Assembly (NCBI RefSeq): GCF_013170805.1
Contig: NZ_CP051293.1
Location: 6,392,001-6,456,000 of the forward strand
Source: Mesorhizobium sp. NZP2077
Lineage (GTDB): Bacteria > Pseudomonadota > Alphaproteobacteria > Rhizobiales > Rhizobiaceae
Direction: 5' to 3'
Length of the DNA: 64,000 bases
This document shows positions 1-7,293 of this stretch, piece by piece (positions within the stretch are counted from its first letter, which is position 1; each line of letters opens with the position of its first letter). A model generated the notes under the pieces. It searched no databases and was not told where the DNA came from. It was given only the letters and a program-made list of their open reading frames with translations. A program made the position numbers and the translations under genes.

Positions 1-86
1 GCATTTTCGACGCAGGCCACGGCATCGAGATCGAGCGTCACGATCTTGCGCAGCTCAGCTTCGGTGAGGATCGTCATCCGGCTCAT
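1..86 (-). CDS. eutC: ectoine utilization cyclodeaminase-like protein EutC (partial)
   Basis: Only the first 28 codons are inside the window; the gene continues past the left edge. The ATG at 86-84 overlaps the eutB stop codon in an ATGA arrangement, so it is probably translationally coupled. The visible start (MSRMTILTEAELRKIV) resembles the N-terminus of the ornithine cyclodeaminase/mu-crystallin family, and EutC is the member that always follows eutB in ectoine degradation operons. The expected role is reductive processing of a ring-opened ectoine intermediate. The assignment rests mainly on position; the fragment alone is too short to prove it. Confidence 0.7.
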   Translation of the reverse strand, partial: MSRMTILTEAELRKIVTLDLDAVACVEN

Positions 87-1069
87 GCGGCGCGCTCCGC
101 TATGGCCTCACCGCAGATGATCTTGCGGTGTGCGTTCATGTCGATGTTGCGGCCGGAGAAAAGGACAACCACCGGCCCAGTCGGCTTGACCTTGCCGGCA
201 AGCAGCGCGGCGATGCCAACGGCGCCGGCGCCTTCGACGATTTCGCGCTCTTGGGCATAGGCATGGCGGATGCCTGTGGCGATCTCGTCCTCGCTCAGCA
301 GAATGACATCGTCGAGCAGATCGCGGCACATTGCAAAGGTCAGCCTGTTCTCGAGGCCGATGCCGCCACCGAGCGAATCCGCCAGCGTCGGCAATTCTTC
401 CACCAGAACCGGTCGGCCGGCATCGAGGCTCGCCTTCATCGCCGCACCGCGCGCCATCGAGACGCCGATGATTTTTGTGCCGGGGCTCACACCCTTGATG
501 GCCGCAGCCACGCCGGAGGCCAGCCCGCCACCGGAGAGCTGCACCAGGACCAGAGCAGCATCCGGAACCTGCTCGATCATCTCCAACCCGAGCGCGCCTT
601 GCCCGGCGATGATCGCGGGATGGTCGAAGGGCGGCAGCATCACCAACCCTTCTTGTGCCGTGAGCCGTTCGACCTCTGCCTGCGCGTCGTCCTGGCTATT
701 GCCGACGATGCGGACTTCGGCTCCGAGCCGGCGGATTTCGTCGAGCTTGTTGCCTGGCACGAGGCGCGACATGCAGATCACCGCGCGCATGCCTTCGAGC
801 TTCGCGGCATGCGCCAGCGCCCGACCATGATTGCCGGTCGAGGCGGCGACGACGCCGCGTGCCTTTTCTTCCACGCCCAGCGAAGCAATAGCATTCGAAG
901 CGCCGCGCAGCTTGAAGCTGCCCGTGGTCTGACGGTGTTCGAGCTTGAGATGGACGGGGACGGCGAGGCGTTCCGACAAGCTACTCGACAAGACAGTTGG
1001 CGTGCGCTCAACCTTGCCGGCAATGCGCTCACGCGCGGCTCGGATATCGCCAAGAGTAACGGTTGCCAT
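83..1069 (-). CDS. eutB: hydroxyectoine utilization dehydratase EutB
   Basis: A 328-residue PLP-dependent fold II enzyme of the threonine dehydratase type. The PLP lysine lies in TGSFKLRGA near residue 53, and a glycine-rich phosphate-binding loop (SGGGLASG) follows near residue 180. In characterised ectoine operons EutB is proposed to dehydrate the hydroxylated intermediate so that hydroxyectoine enters the ectoine route. I chose the ATG at 1069 (MATVTLG) over an in-frame TTG three codons upstream. It starts 5 bases after the eutA stop and overlaps eutC by four bases, so all belong to one leftward operon. Confidence 0.9.
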   Translation of the reverse strand: MATVTLGDIRAARERIAGKVERTPTVLSSSLSERLAVPVHLKLEHRQTTGSFKLRGASNAIASLGVEEKARGVVAASTGNHGRALAHAAKLEGMRAVICMSRLVPGNKLDEIRRLGAEVRIVGNSQDDAQAEVERLTAQEGLVMLPPFDHPAIIAGQGALGLEMIEQVPDAALVLVQLSGGGLASGVAAAIKGVSPGTKIIGVSMARGAAMKASLDAGRPVLVEELPTLADSLGGGIGLENRLTFAMCRDLLDDVILLSEDEIATGIRHAYAQEREIVEGAGAVGIAALLAGKVKPTGPVVVLFSGRNIDMNAHRKIICGEAIAERAA

Positions 1070-1074
1070 GATCG

Positions 1075-1854
1075 TCAACCCCGCGGCAGAGGCAGCGTCA
1101 TCAGCCGGCCGAATTCCGGATGAACTGTCTCATCGCCGCAAAGCCGCAAGCAATTCCAGGCGGTCGCCTGATTGCTGGTCACGACCGGGCGACCGATCGC
1201 CTGTTCCATGCCGCTGACCGCGAGCGCACTGCGCAACGCCGTACAGGATACAAACAATGCGTCAGCACTCGCACCGGTCGCCTCACGCGCGAGATCGACA
1301 AGCGCGGCCGGCGCAATGCGCGCCATCTCGCGGTCGTCCTCGAAACCGAGGCAGGTGAAGCTGGCTATCTCGAAACCACGCGCGGCGAAATAAGCCGCCA
1401 TCGGCCTGGAGGTTTCGACCGTATAAGGAGTGAGGATACTGATCTTCTTCGCGCCCAACGCCTTCAACCCGCGCACACCGGCCATCGGTGGCGTCAGCAC
1501 GGGAATGCCGGGCTTGGCCGCCTGGATCGCCGCCTCGATCTCGGCATCGCCGATCACCACCGAGGCCGAGGTGCAGGAATAGCAGATGGCATCGAGCTTC
1601 TCGTCGGGCAGGATCAGCGCCGCGCCCGCCGTCAGCGCCGGCTGCATCTTGCGCAGATTTTCCGGGGTCGTGGGGTTGGCATAGGCAATGCGCGCGACAT
1701 AGACGCCGATGCGCTCGCTCGCGACCATGCGGCGAAAGTCCGGCTCGCTGGTGTGGTCGGTGGCAAGGATGATCAGGCCAACGCGCCGCTCCAGCGGGCG
1801 ATCATCGAGCGATGGCCGTTTCGGGTGGACCTTGATTTCGGGCAAGGGTTTCAT
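1075..1854 (-). CDS. eutA: ectoine utilization protein EutA (Asp/Glu racemase-like)
   Basis: A 259-residue protein of the maleate isomerase/Asp-Glu racemase superfamily. The two expected catalytic cysteine regions are visible, ICYSCTSAS near residue 93 and FVSCTALR near residue 204. EutA is always encoded with EutB and EutC in ectoine/hydroxyectoine degradation clusters and is thought to act as a racemase or isomerase on a hydroxyectoine-derived intermediate; its precise reaction is less certain than that of its neighbours. It begins three bases downstream of the ehuD stop, so transporter and catabolic genes are cotranscribed. Confidence 0.9.
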   Translation of the reverse strand: MKPLPEIKVHPKRPSLDDRPLERRVGLIILATDHTSEPDFRRMVASERIGVYVARIAYANPTTPENLRKMQPALTAGAALILPDEKLDAICYSCTSASVVIGDAEIEAAIQAAKPGIPVLTPPMAGVRGLKALGAKKISILTPYTVETSRPMAAYFAARGFEIASFTCLGFEDDREMARIAPAALVDLAREATGASADALFVSCTALRSALAVSGMEQAIGRPVVTSNQATAWNCLRLCGDETVHPEFGRLMTLPLPRG

Positions 1855-1857
1855 CGG

Positions 1858-2517
1858 CTACCTCTCGATCTTGCCGTAGCGGCGTTCCAGCCAGCGCAGC
1901 AGCACGACCGAACAGAGACTGATGACGAGGAAGAAAGCGCCGACCAGCGTGATCGGCTCGATGTAGCGATAGTAGGTGTTGGCGACGCTTTTCGCCTGGT
2001 TCATCAGCTCCAGCACGGTGATCGCCGACAGCAACGGCGTCTCCTTGAACATGGCGATGAAGTAGTTGGCCAGCGCCGGGATCATCGGGGGAATGGCCTG
2101 CGGGATGATGATGTGCGTCCAGGTCTGTCGTGCGCTGAGATTGCAAGCCTTCGCGGCTTCCCACTGACCACGCGGCACATTGTCGATGCCGGCGCGATAG
2201 ACCTCCGCCGTGTAGGTGCCGTAATGCAGCCCAAGCCCGATGACACCGGCGACCAGCGGTGGCAGCAGGATGCCGATGTCCGGCAGCACGTAGAAGATGA
2301 AATAGAGCTGCACCAGAAGCGGTGTGCCGCGAATGAATTCGGCTGCCCAGCCGACTGTGCGTGACAGGGCTTTGTTGGGCGAGCGGCGCGCCAACGCGAT
2401 GCCGAGCCCGACGATCGCGGCCAGCACCGAGCCGAGCAGCGTCGCCAGGATGGTGATCTTCACCCCCTGGATCAGCGTCGGCATGATCTGCCATACGAAA
2501 TCCCAGTCCCACTCCAT
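1858..2517 (-). CDS. ehuD: ectoine/hydroxyectoine ABC transporter permease EhuD
   Basis: A 219-residue inner-membrane permease of the HisM/GlnP polar amino acid type. The EAA-type cytoplasmic loop is visible around residues 120-145 (QWEAAKACNLSARQTW), together with about five hydrophobic helices. It pairs with EhuC to form the channel of the Ehu importer, driven by EhuA and fed by EhuB. Its ATG overlaps the ehuC stop by one base (TGATG), which points to translational coupling. Family membership is secure; the substrate is inferred from the surrounding eut genes. Confidence 0.9.
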   Translation of the reverse strand: MEWDWDFVWQIMPTLIQGVKITILATLLGSVLAAIVGLGIALARRSPNKALSRTVGWAAEFIRGTPLLVQLYFIFYVLPDIGILLPPLVAGVIGLGLHYGTYTAEVYRAGIDNVPRGQWEAAKACNLSARQTWTHIIIPQAIPPMIPALANYFIAMFKETPLLSAITVLELMNQAKSVANTYYRYIEPITLVGAFFLVISLCSVVLLRWLERRYGKIER

Positions 2518-3176
2518 CAGATGCGCACCCCATCAAGGCCGCGCGCCATGCGGCGTTCCAGCGAGCGCACGCCCCATGAGATCAGCAGTGCCAGGATGAA
2601 ATAGATGATCAGGATTGTGGTGAAGGGCACCATGGTGTTCCCGGTCTGGGCGCGCACCACCTGCGCCTGGAAGGTCAGGTCGGCGAGCGAAATCAAAGAG
2701 ACAACCGATGTGGCCTTGAGCAGTTCGATGGCATTGTTGCCGAAGGTTGGCAGCATCACCAGGAAGGCCTGCGGCAGGATAACGTGACGCATGCCTTGCC
2801 AGCGGCCGAGATTGAGCGCGATGCAGGCTTCGTGCTGTTCACGGCCAATCGATTGCACGGCGCCGCGCACCACCTCGGCTGCATAGGCGCCGACATTGAG
2901 GCCCAGCGCCAGCACGCCTGCTTGCAGCGGGGTCAGTTCGAGGCCAATCAGCGGCAGCACGAAATAGGCGAAGAACAGCTGCACGAAGATCGATGTGCCG
3001 CGGAAGAATTCGATATAGGCGGTGGCGAGCGCCCTCACCGCGAAGAAGCGCGACAGCCGCCCCATACCGGCAAGAAAGGCCATGACCAGGGCAAGCACCG
3101 ACCCCATCAGCGTCAGCTCGATGGTGACAAGCGCTCCCTGCAATATCAGGCCGAGATAGCCGGACCACTGGGTCAT
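2517..3176 (-). CDS. ehuC: ectoine/hydroxyectoine ABC transporter permease EhuC
   Basis: A 219-residue polar amino acid-type permease, paralogous to EhuD. The EAA loop (REQHEACIALNLGRW) lies near residues 115-130 and several hydrophobic segments surround it. The reading frame is open further upstream, but the extra residues come from the intergenic palindromic repeat; the ATG at 3176 (MTQWSGYLG) gives the normal family length and is preferred. It follows ehuB, from which it is separated by about 170 bases that hold a mosaic repeat. That repeat could modulate the ratio of binding protein to permease transcripts. Confidence 0.9.
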   Translation of the reverse strand: MTQWSGYLGLILQGALVTIELTLMGSVLALVMAFLAGMGRLSRFFAVRALATAYIEFFRGTSIFVQLFFAYFVLPLIGLELTPLQAGVLALGLNVGAYAAEVVRGAVQSIGREQHEACIALNLGRWQGMRHVILPQAFLVMLPTFGNNAIELLKATSVVSLISLADLTFQAQVVRAQTGNTMVPFTTILIIYFILALLISWGVRSLERRMARGLDGVRI

Positions 3177-3205
3177 TCGATTAGAGGTTCCAATGTTTGA
3201 TCTTG

Positions 3206-3345
3206 GTCCTTTCTCGCCGTTTACGGGGAGAAGATACCGGCAGGCAGACGAGGGGCAGCGCGAACCTACGAAAGTACGGTGCCGCCCCTCATCCGCGTCA
3301 CTTCGTGACACCTTCTCCCCGTGAACGGGGAGAAGGTAAAAGAGG
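3206..3345. repeat. RIME-like mosaic palindromic repeat between ehuB and ehuC
   Basis: The stretch is built from several inverted repeats. The clearest is CCTTCTCCCCG / CGGGGAGAAGG at 3311-3336 with a four-base loop. A second arm pair, GAGGGGC / GCCCCTC, surrounds the middle, and a partial copy of the first arm (ACGGGGAGAAG) sits near the left side. This architecture matches the Rhizobium-specific intergenic mosaic elements described for rhizobia. Being downstream of the binding protein gene, the transcript could fold and protect the ehuB message or attenuate readthrough; that role is inference. Confidence 0.65.
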
Positions 3346-3348
3346 CCG

Positions 3349-4200
3349 CTACTTCGCCGAGCAGAGCTTGTCGCGCGTCGTCGACATGGCGGCAGCCGCC
3401 GAGAAGCCGTAGGGCTCGATGATCTTGGCGAACTCGCCGGATTTCTTCATCTTGGCCAGCTCGACGTCGAAGGCATCGCGCAGCGCCTCGTCGCCCTTCT
3501 TGAAGGCGGCGCCGTCGCAATAGACCGGGGCGCCCTGCACCGGCGCGATGACCTCGAGGGTCGGATCATTGGCCTTCTTCATCAGATCATTGATCGACAG
3601 GACGGGTAGCGAATAGGCGTCGATGCGGCCGTCCTGCACCATCTTCAGGCCGCTCTGGCCATCCGGCACGACGATGACACGCTCGCGCGGGACGCCGGCA
3701 TTGAGCGCCAGCTTCTCCTCGGTGCCGCCGCCCGGCGCGCCGATCGTGGCTGTCGTGTCCTTGGCAACGTCTTCGTAGCTCTTGAAGCCTTTCGGATTGC
3801 CTTTCTTCACCAGCATCGCCTCGGCGTCGCACAGCACCGGCTCGGAATAGGCGACTGCGGCGCAGCGCTCCGGCTTCATGAACAGGCCGGCGGTGACGAC
3901 ATCAAAGCGTCCGGCCTTCAGGCCGGGGATCATGGCGCCATATTCCGAGATCGAGGCGACGATGTCGCCAACGCCGAGGCGTTTGAAGATCTCGCGCGCT
4001 ACGTCGGGCGCCGCGCCGGAAACCTTGCCGTCGGCGGCGACGGCCGTATAGGGCGGCTCGTTGGCGATGGCGACACGGGCGAAACCTTGGGTCTTTAGCT
4101 GTTCGAGTTTTTTGTCGGCAGCCGAACCGATGCTTGAGGTTGCGAGCACCGCAGTCAGTGCAAGACCGGCGACGCCGGCCAGAATGCCAAGTTTCTTCAT
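3349..4200 (-). CDS. ehuB: ectoine/hydroxyectoine ABC transporter substrate-binding protein EhuB
   Basis: A 283-residue periplasmic solute-binding protein of family 3 (polar amino acid type). It starts with a signal peptide (MKKLGILAGVAGLALTAV, cleavage expected after the ATSSIGSAA region), followed by a bilobed domain with the ARVAIANEPPYTAV ligand-lobe motif. The ATG at 4200 has a good AAGGAGTTGG ribosome-binding site; the longer upstream frame lacks one. EhuB captures ectoine and hydroxyectoine for the EhuA/C/D complex. It lies 86 bases after ehuA and before the RIME-like repeat. Confidence 0.92.
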   Translation of the reverse strand: MKKLGILAGVAGLALTAVLATSSIGSAADKKLEQLKTQGFARVAIANEPPYTAVAADGKVSGAAPDVAREIFKRLGVGDIVASISEYGAMIPGLKAGRFDVVTAGLFMKPERCAAVAYSEPVLCDAEAMLVKKGNPKGFKSYEDVAKDTTATIGAPGGGTEEKLALNAGVPRERVIVVPDGQSGLKMVQDGRIDAYSLPVLSINDLMKKANDPTLEVIAPVQGAPVYCDGAAFKKGDEALRDAFDVELAKMKKSGEFAKIIEPYGFSAAAAMSTTRDKLCSAK

Positions 4201-4286
4201 TGTTCCCAACTCCTTGTTTCTTCTCTTGGTTTTGTTGATTCTGGTGTTGTTGAAAGGCGGCTTTTCTCCACCCATTGCCACTGCGG

Positions 4287-5078
4287 TCAGACGCGATGTC
4301 CGGCCGCGATGATCTTCTTCAGGAAACCTTGCGTGCGCTCCTGCTTGGGATTGCGGAATATCTCGTCGGGCTTGCCTTCCTCGACGATCCTGCCGCGATC
4401 GAAGAACAGCACTCGGTCAGCGAAGTCGTGGGCAAAACCCATCTCGTGAGTGACCAACAGCATGGTCATGTCGGTCTCGGCGCAGAGCCGCCACAAAACG
4501 TTGAGCACCTCCTCGACCAGTTCCGGATCGAGCGCCGATGTCACCTCGTCGAACAGCATGATTTTAGGCCGCAAGGCGAGCGCACGGGCGATCGCCACGC
4601 GCTGCTTCTGGCCGCCCGACAGTTGCGCCGGCATCGCCTTGGCCTTGTCGGCCATGCCGACCATGTCGAGCAGTTCCATCGCCCGCTTCTCAGCGGCAGC
4701 GCGCGGCATGCCCTTGGTCAGCATCGGCGCCAGCGTCACATTGTCGATGACGCTCTTGTGCGGAAACAGGTTGAACAGCTGGAAGACCATGCCGATCTTC
4801 TGCCGCATCCGGGCCAGATGGCGCTCGTCCGCCGGAAGCAGCTGGCCATTGCGCTCGATATGGTAGAGCTGCTCGCCTTCGATCTGGATGTGGCCGCCAT
4901 CGATGCGCTCCAGCGTCATCAGGATGCGCAGGATCGTCGTCTTGCCCGAGCCGGACGGGCCGATCAGCGCCAGCTTCTCGCGCGGCATGACCTGCATCGA
5001 CAAGCCGTCGAGCACCTTGAAGCTGCCAAAGCTCTTCGAGATACCGTCGATCTTGATGATGGGCGCGGTTGCGGACAA
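4287..5078 (-). CDS. ehuA: ectoine/hydroxyectoine ABC transporter ATP-binding protein EhuA
   Basis: A 263-residue ABC ATPase of the polar amino acid importer class. Walker A (GPSGSGKTT) is near residue 39, the Q-loop near QLFNLFPH, the signature LSGGQKQR near residue 151 and Walker B (IMLFDEVTSALDPE) near residue 171, all intact. It is the first gene of the leftward ehuABCD-eutABC operon and lies 124 bases downstream of the enuR stop. That gap contains an inverted repeat that may be the operator. Substrate assignment comes from operon context. Confidence 0.92.
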   Translation of the reverse strand: MSATAPIIKIDGISKSFGSFKVLDGLSMQVMPREKLALIGPSGSGKTTILRILMTLERIDGGHIQIEGEQLYHIERNGQLLPADERHLARMRQKIGMVFQLFNLFPHKSVIDNVTLAPMLTKGMPRAAAEKRAMELLDMVGMADKAKAMPAQLSGGQKQRVAIARALALRPKIMLFDEVTSALDPELVEEVLNVLWRLCAETDMTMLLVTHEMGFAHDFADRVLFFDRGRIVEEGKPDEIFRNPKQERTQGFLKKIIAAGHRV

Positions 5079-5202
5079 ATGAATTTCCCCGTGCTGGAGA
5101 AGCCTGTGCCCTTAACGATGCGGAACCCGCCAAATCATGTCAATTGGGAAAATAATATCATGACAATATTTCCCATTCCGCACAATTTCGGAGCAAACTG
5201 GC
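5079..5202 (-). promoter_or_regulatory. probable promoter/operator of the ehu-eut operon
   Basis: The gap between enuR and ehuA is AT-rich compared with its surroundings. It contains TGGGAAA and TTTCCCA arms separated by 17 bases (about 5145-5175), overlapped by two related CATGTCAAT / CATGACAAT words. Read on the minus strand a TTGACA hexamer lies within it. EnuR of other alphaproteobacteria is known to bind between enuR and the uptake genes, so this is the natural candidate operator. Exact promoter hexamers are not proven. Confidence 0.45.
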
Positions 5203-6588
5203 CTAAATGGCGAGCAGCAGGTGCTCCGGATCGCCAAGCAAGAGCTTGGTGACAACGCCGAGTCCGGCGCGCAGTTCCCCTTCGGTAGTCGAGCCCAGCG
5301 AGATGCGCACCGCCGGATGCCACGGCGCGTGCGAAATGCGGAAGGAGGTGCCCGGCGCGATCGCCACGCCCTGCAGCCGGGCCTGGGCGACAAAGCCCTC
5401 CTCGGCACGGTCGTCGGGCAGTTGCAGCCAGACGTGCAGCCCGTCGCGCCGAGCGCGATAGTCGATCCCGGCAAGCACTTGCGCCGCGATGTCCTGCCGC
5501 CGCCGCAGTGCGGCGCGCTGCCAGCGGACAAGTTCCATCGCCGTGCCGTCGGTCACCCATTTGGTGGCGATCTCGGCCACCAGCGGCGTTGCCATCCAGT
5601 TCGAGACCAGATGGCGGTTGGCAACTGCGGCGACATAGCGGTCGGGCGCTGCGAGATAGCCGATGCGCAGGCCAGGTACGGTGATCTTGGTGAAGGAGGT
5701 GACGTAGAGCGTGCGTTCCGGGGCGAAAGCCGCGACCGGTGGCGGCCGATCCTCGACCAGTGGCCCCAGCACATCGTTCTCGATGATGGCGATGTCGTGC
5801 TTGCGCGCAACCGCGGCGATTTCTTCGCGCCGCCGCGCATCCATAAGCGTTGCCGTGGGGTTGATCACCGAAGGCTGCACGAACACAGCGCGGATATCCG
5901 ACAGCCGGCAGGCCTCGTCCAGCGCCTCTGGGATCAGGCCATTCTCGTCGATTGGCAGGCCTTCAAGGTTAAAGCCGAGATAGCGCGCCAGCGGCACCAG
6001 CGTGTGGTGGCCGATGGCTTCGGTGGCAACGGTCGAGCCCGGCGGCGCCACGCTCATCAGCGCCACGGTCATGCCGGCAGTGGCGCCGTTGGTCAGGCTG
6101 ATGTTCTGCGCGGAGACGTCGAGCCCGCACAGTTTCAGCCATTCGACCGCCACAGCGCGGTGGCGGGGAAACACCATATTCGGCCGGAAAGAAAGTGCCG
6201 AACTCGAGGGAAGATTCTCGGCCAGCCAGCCCAACGCCTGTTTCAGCCGTTCCAGATGCATCGGCTCGCAGACAGGCTTCAGGATGGAGAGGTCGATGAC
6301 CTCGCCGAGACGCTCCGGCAGATAGGGCGGCTCCGGTTCGCGACGCTGCGTCTGGACGAAGCTGCCGCGGCCGATCTCGCCCGAAATCAGGCCGCGCCGG
6401 ATCAACTCCTCATAGGCGCGGCTGACCGTCTGCACCGACAGCTTGAGATCATCGGCCAGCCGGCGATGTGTCGGCAGCCGCGCGCCATTGGCGAGGCGCC
6501 CGTCATGGATGGCGCGCGCGAACTGGTCGGCAAGCGATTGATAGGCTGGCCGCCGGATGAGCGCTGGATCGGGTTGCCACAATGTCAT
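5203..6588 (-). CDS. enuR: MocR/GntR-type PLP-binding regulator of ectoine use, EnuR
   Basis: A 461-residue fusion of an N-terminal GntR winged helix (about residues 10-80; RLPTHRRLADDLKLSVQTVS) with a class I aminotransferase-like effector domain. The PLP-binding lysine is in TSFTKITVPGLRIGYL near residue 300. EnuR is the repressor of ectoine import and catabolism genes in marine and soil alphaproteobacteria; PLP-bound protein senses ring-opened ectoine metabolites. It lies between the uptake operon and the divergently oriented asnC-type gene, the usual arrangement. It may share its promoter region (6589-6671) with asnC. Confidence 0.9.
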   Translation of the reverse strand: MTLWQPDPALIRRPAYQSLADQFARAIHDGRLANGARLPTHRRLADDLKLSVQTVSRAYEELIRRGLISGEIGRGSFVQTQRREPEPPYLPERLGEVIDLSILKPVCEPMHLERLKQALGWLAENLPSSSALSFRPNMVFPRHRAVAVEWLKLCGLDVSAQNISLTNGATAGMTVALMSVAPPGSTVATEAIGHHTLVPLARYLGFNLEGLPIDENGLIPEALDEACRLSDIRAVFVQPSVINPTATLMDARRREEIAAVARKHDIAIIENDVLGPLVEDRPPPVAAFAPERTLYVTSFTKITVPGLRIGYLAAPDRYVAAVANRHLVSNWMATPLVAEIATKWVTDGTAMELVRWQRAALRRRQDIAAQVLAGIDYRARRDGLHVWLQLPDDRAEEGFVAQARLQGVAIAPGTSFRISHAPWHPAVRISLGSTTEGELRAGLGVVTKLLLGDPEHLLLAI

Positions 6589-6671
6589 GACTTATTAGAG
6601 ATCGAAATCAGTGCAATTGACAATCGAAATAATGCGCCATCATGGTACTGTGGACGAAAAAGTGGGCGCCG

Positions 6672-7163
6672 ATGACTGCTGCGAAACTCGACCCGATCGA
6701 CCTCAAGATCCTCGATGCCATCCAGCGTGACGGACGCATCACCAAGCTGGCGCTGGCCGAGCAGGTGGGGCTGTCGCCGACGCCTTGCTGGATGCGGCTG
6801 CGCAAGCTGGAGAAAGCCGGCATCGTCTCGGGCTATCACGCAAGGATCGCCATGCGCGTCGTGGCGCCGGTCGCCACCGTGCTGATGGAGGTGACGCTGG
6901 CCAGCCATCGCCAGGCCGATTTCGACCGCTTCGAGCGCGTCATCCGCGACATCCCCGAGATTGTCGCCTGCTGGTCGGTGGGTGGCGGCGTGGACTATGT
7001 GCTGAAGGTGATGGCGCGTGACATCGATGCCTACCAGCGGCTGGTCGATAGCCTGCTCGAGCGCGAGATCGGCATCGACCGCTACTTCACCTACATCGTC
7101 ATTAAGACGGTGAAGGACGATATCGCGTTGCCCATAGCCGACCTGTTGCCGGCGTCGCCGTAG
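6672..7163 (+). CDS. Lrp/AsnC-family regulator of the ectoine cluster
   Basis: A 163-residue Lrp/AsnC protein with an N-terminal helix-turn-helix (LDPIDLKILDAIQRDGRI, then LALAEQVGLSPTPCWMR) and a C-terminal RAM ligand-binding domain. I prefer the ATG at 6672 because it gives the usual AsnC N-terminus; ten more codons are open upstream. AsnC-type activators accompany EnuR in many ectoine degradation clusters and are thought to act as feed-forward activators. It is divergent from enuR and upstream of the dehydrogenase gene; a palindrome lies in the following gap. Confidence 0.88.
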   Translation: MTAAKLDPIDLKILDAIQRDGRITKLALAEQVGLSPTPCWMRLRKLEKAGIVSGYHARIAMRVVAPVATVLMEVTLASHRQADFDRFERVIRDIPEIVACWSVGGGVDYVLKVMARDIDAYQRLVDSLLEREIGIDRYFTYIVIKTVKDDIALPIADLLPASP

Positions 7164-7194
7164 CGCCGGAGAGATCGCCTGCGCGACCAGTGCA

Positions 7195-7213
7195 ATAGAG
7201 AGAGACTCTCTAT
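7195..7213. promoter_or_regulatory. perfect palindrome before the succinate-semialdehyde dehydrogenase gene
   Basis: The sequence ATAGAGAGAGACTCTCTAT is an 8-base perfect inverted repeat with a 3-base centre. It is placed 31 bases after the asnC stop and 80 bases before the dehydrogenase start. No T-run follows, so an operator is more likely than a terminator. The binding protein (AsnC-type, EnuR or another) is unknown. Confidence 0.5.
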
Positions 7214-7293
7214 CAGCGGGCTCCCAAACAGCCTCTCTGTCTGCTCATGGTGGATAATCTCCTGGCATCAGACCGCACCGGGAGGCCTCGACC

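Noticed and set aside
4275..6675. Long plus-strand frames opposite ehuA and enuR (up to 484 codons)
   Set aside because: They are antisense shadows produced by high G+C codon bias; the minus-strand genes have full domain structure and start signals.
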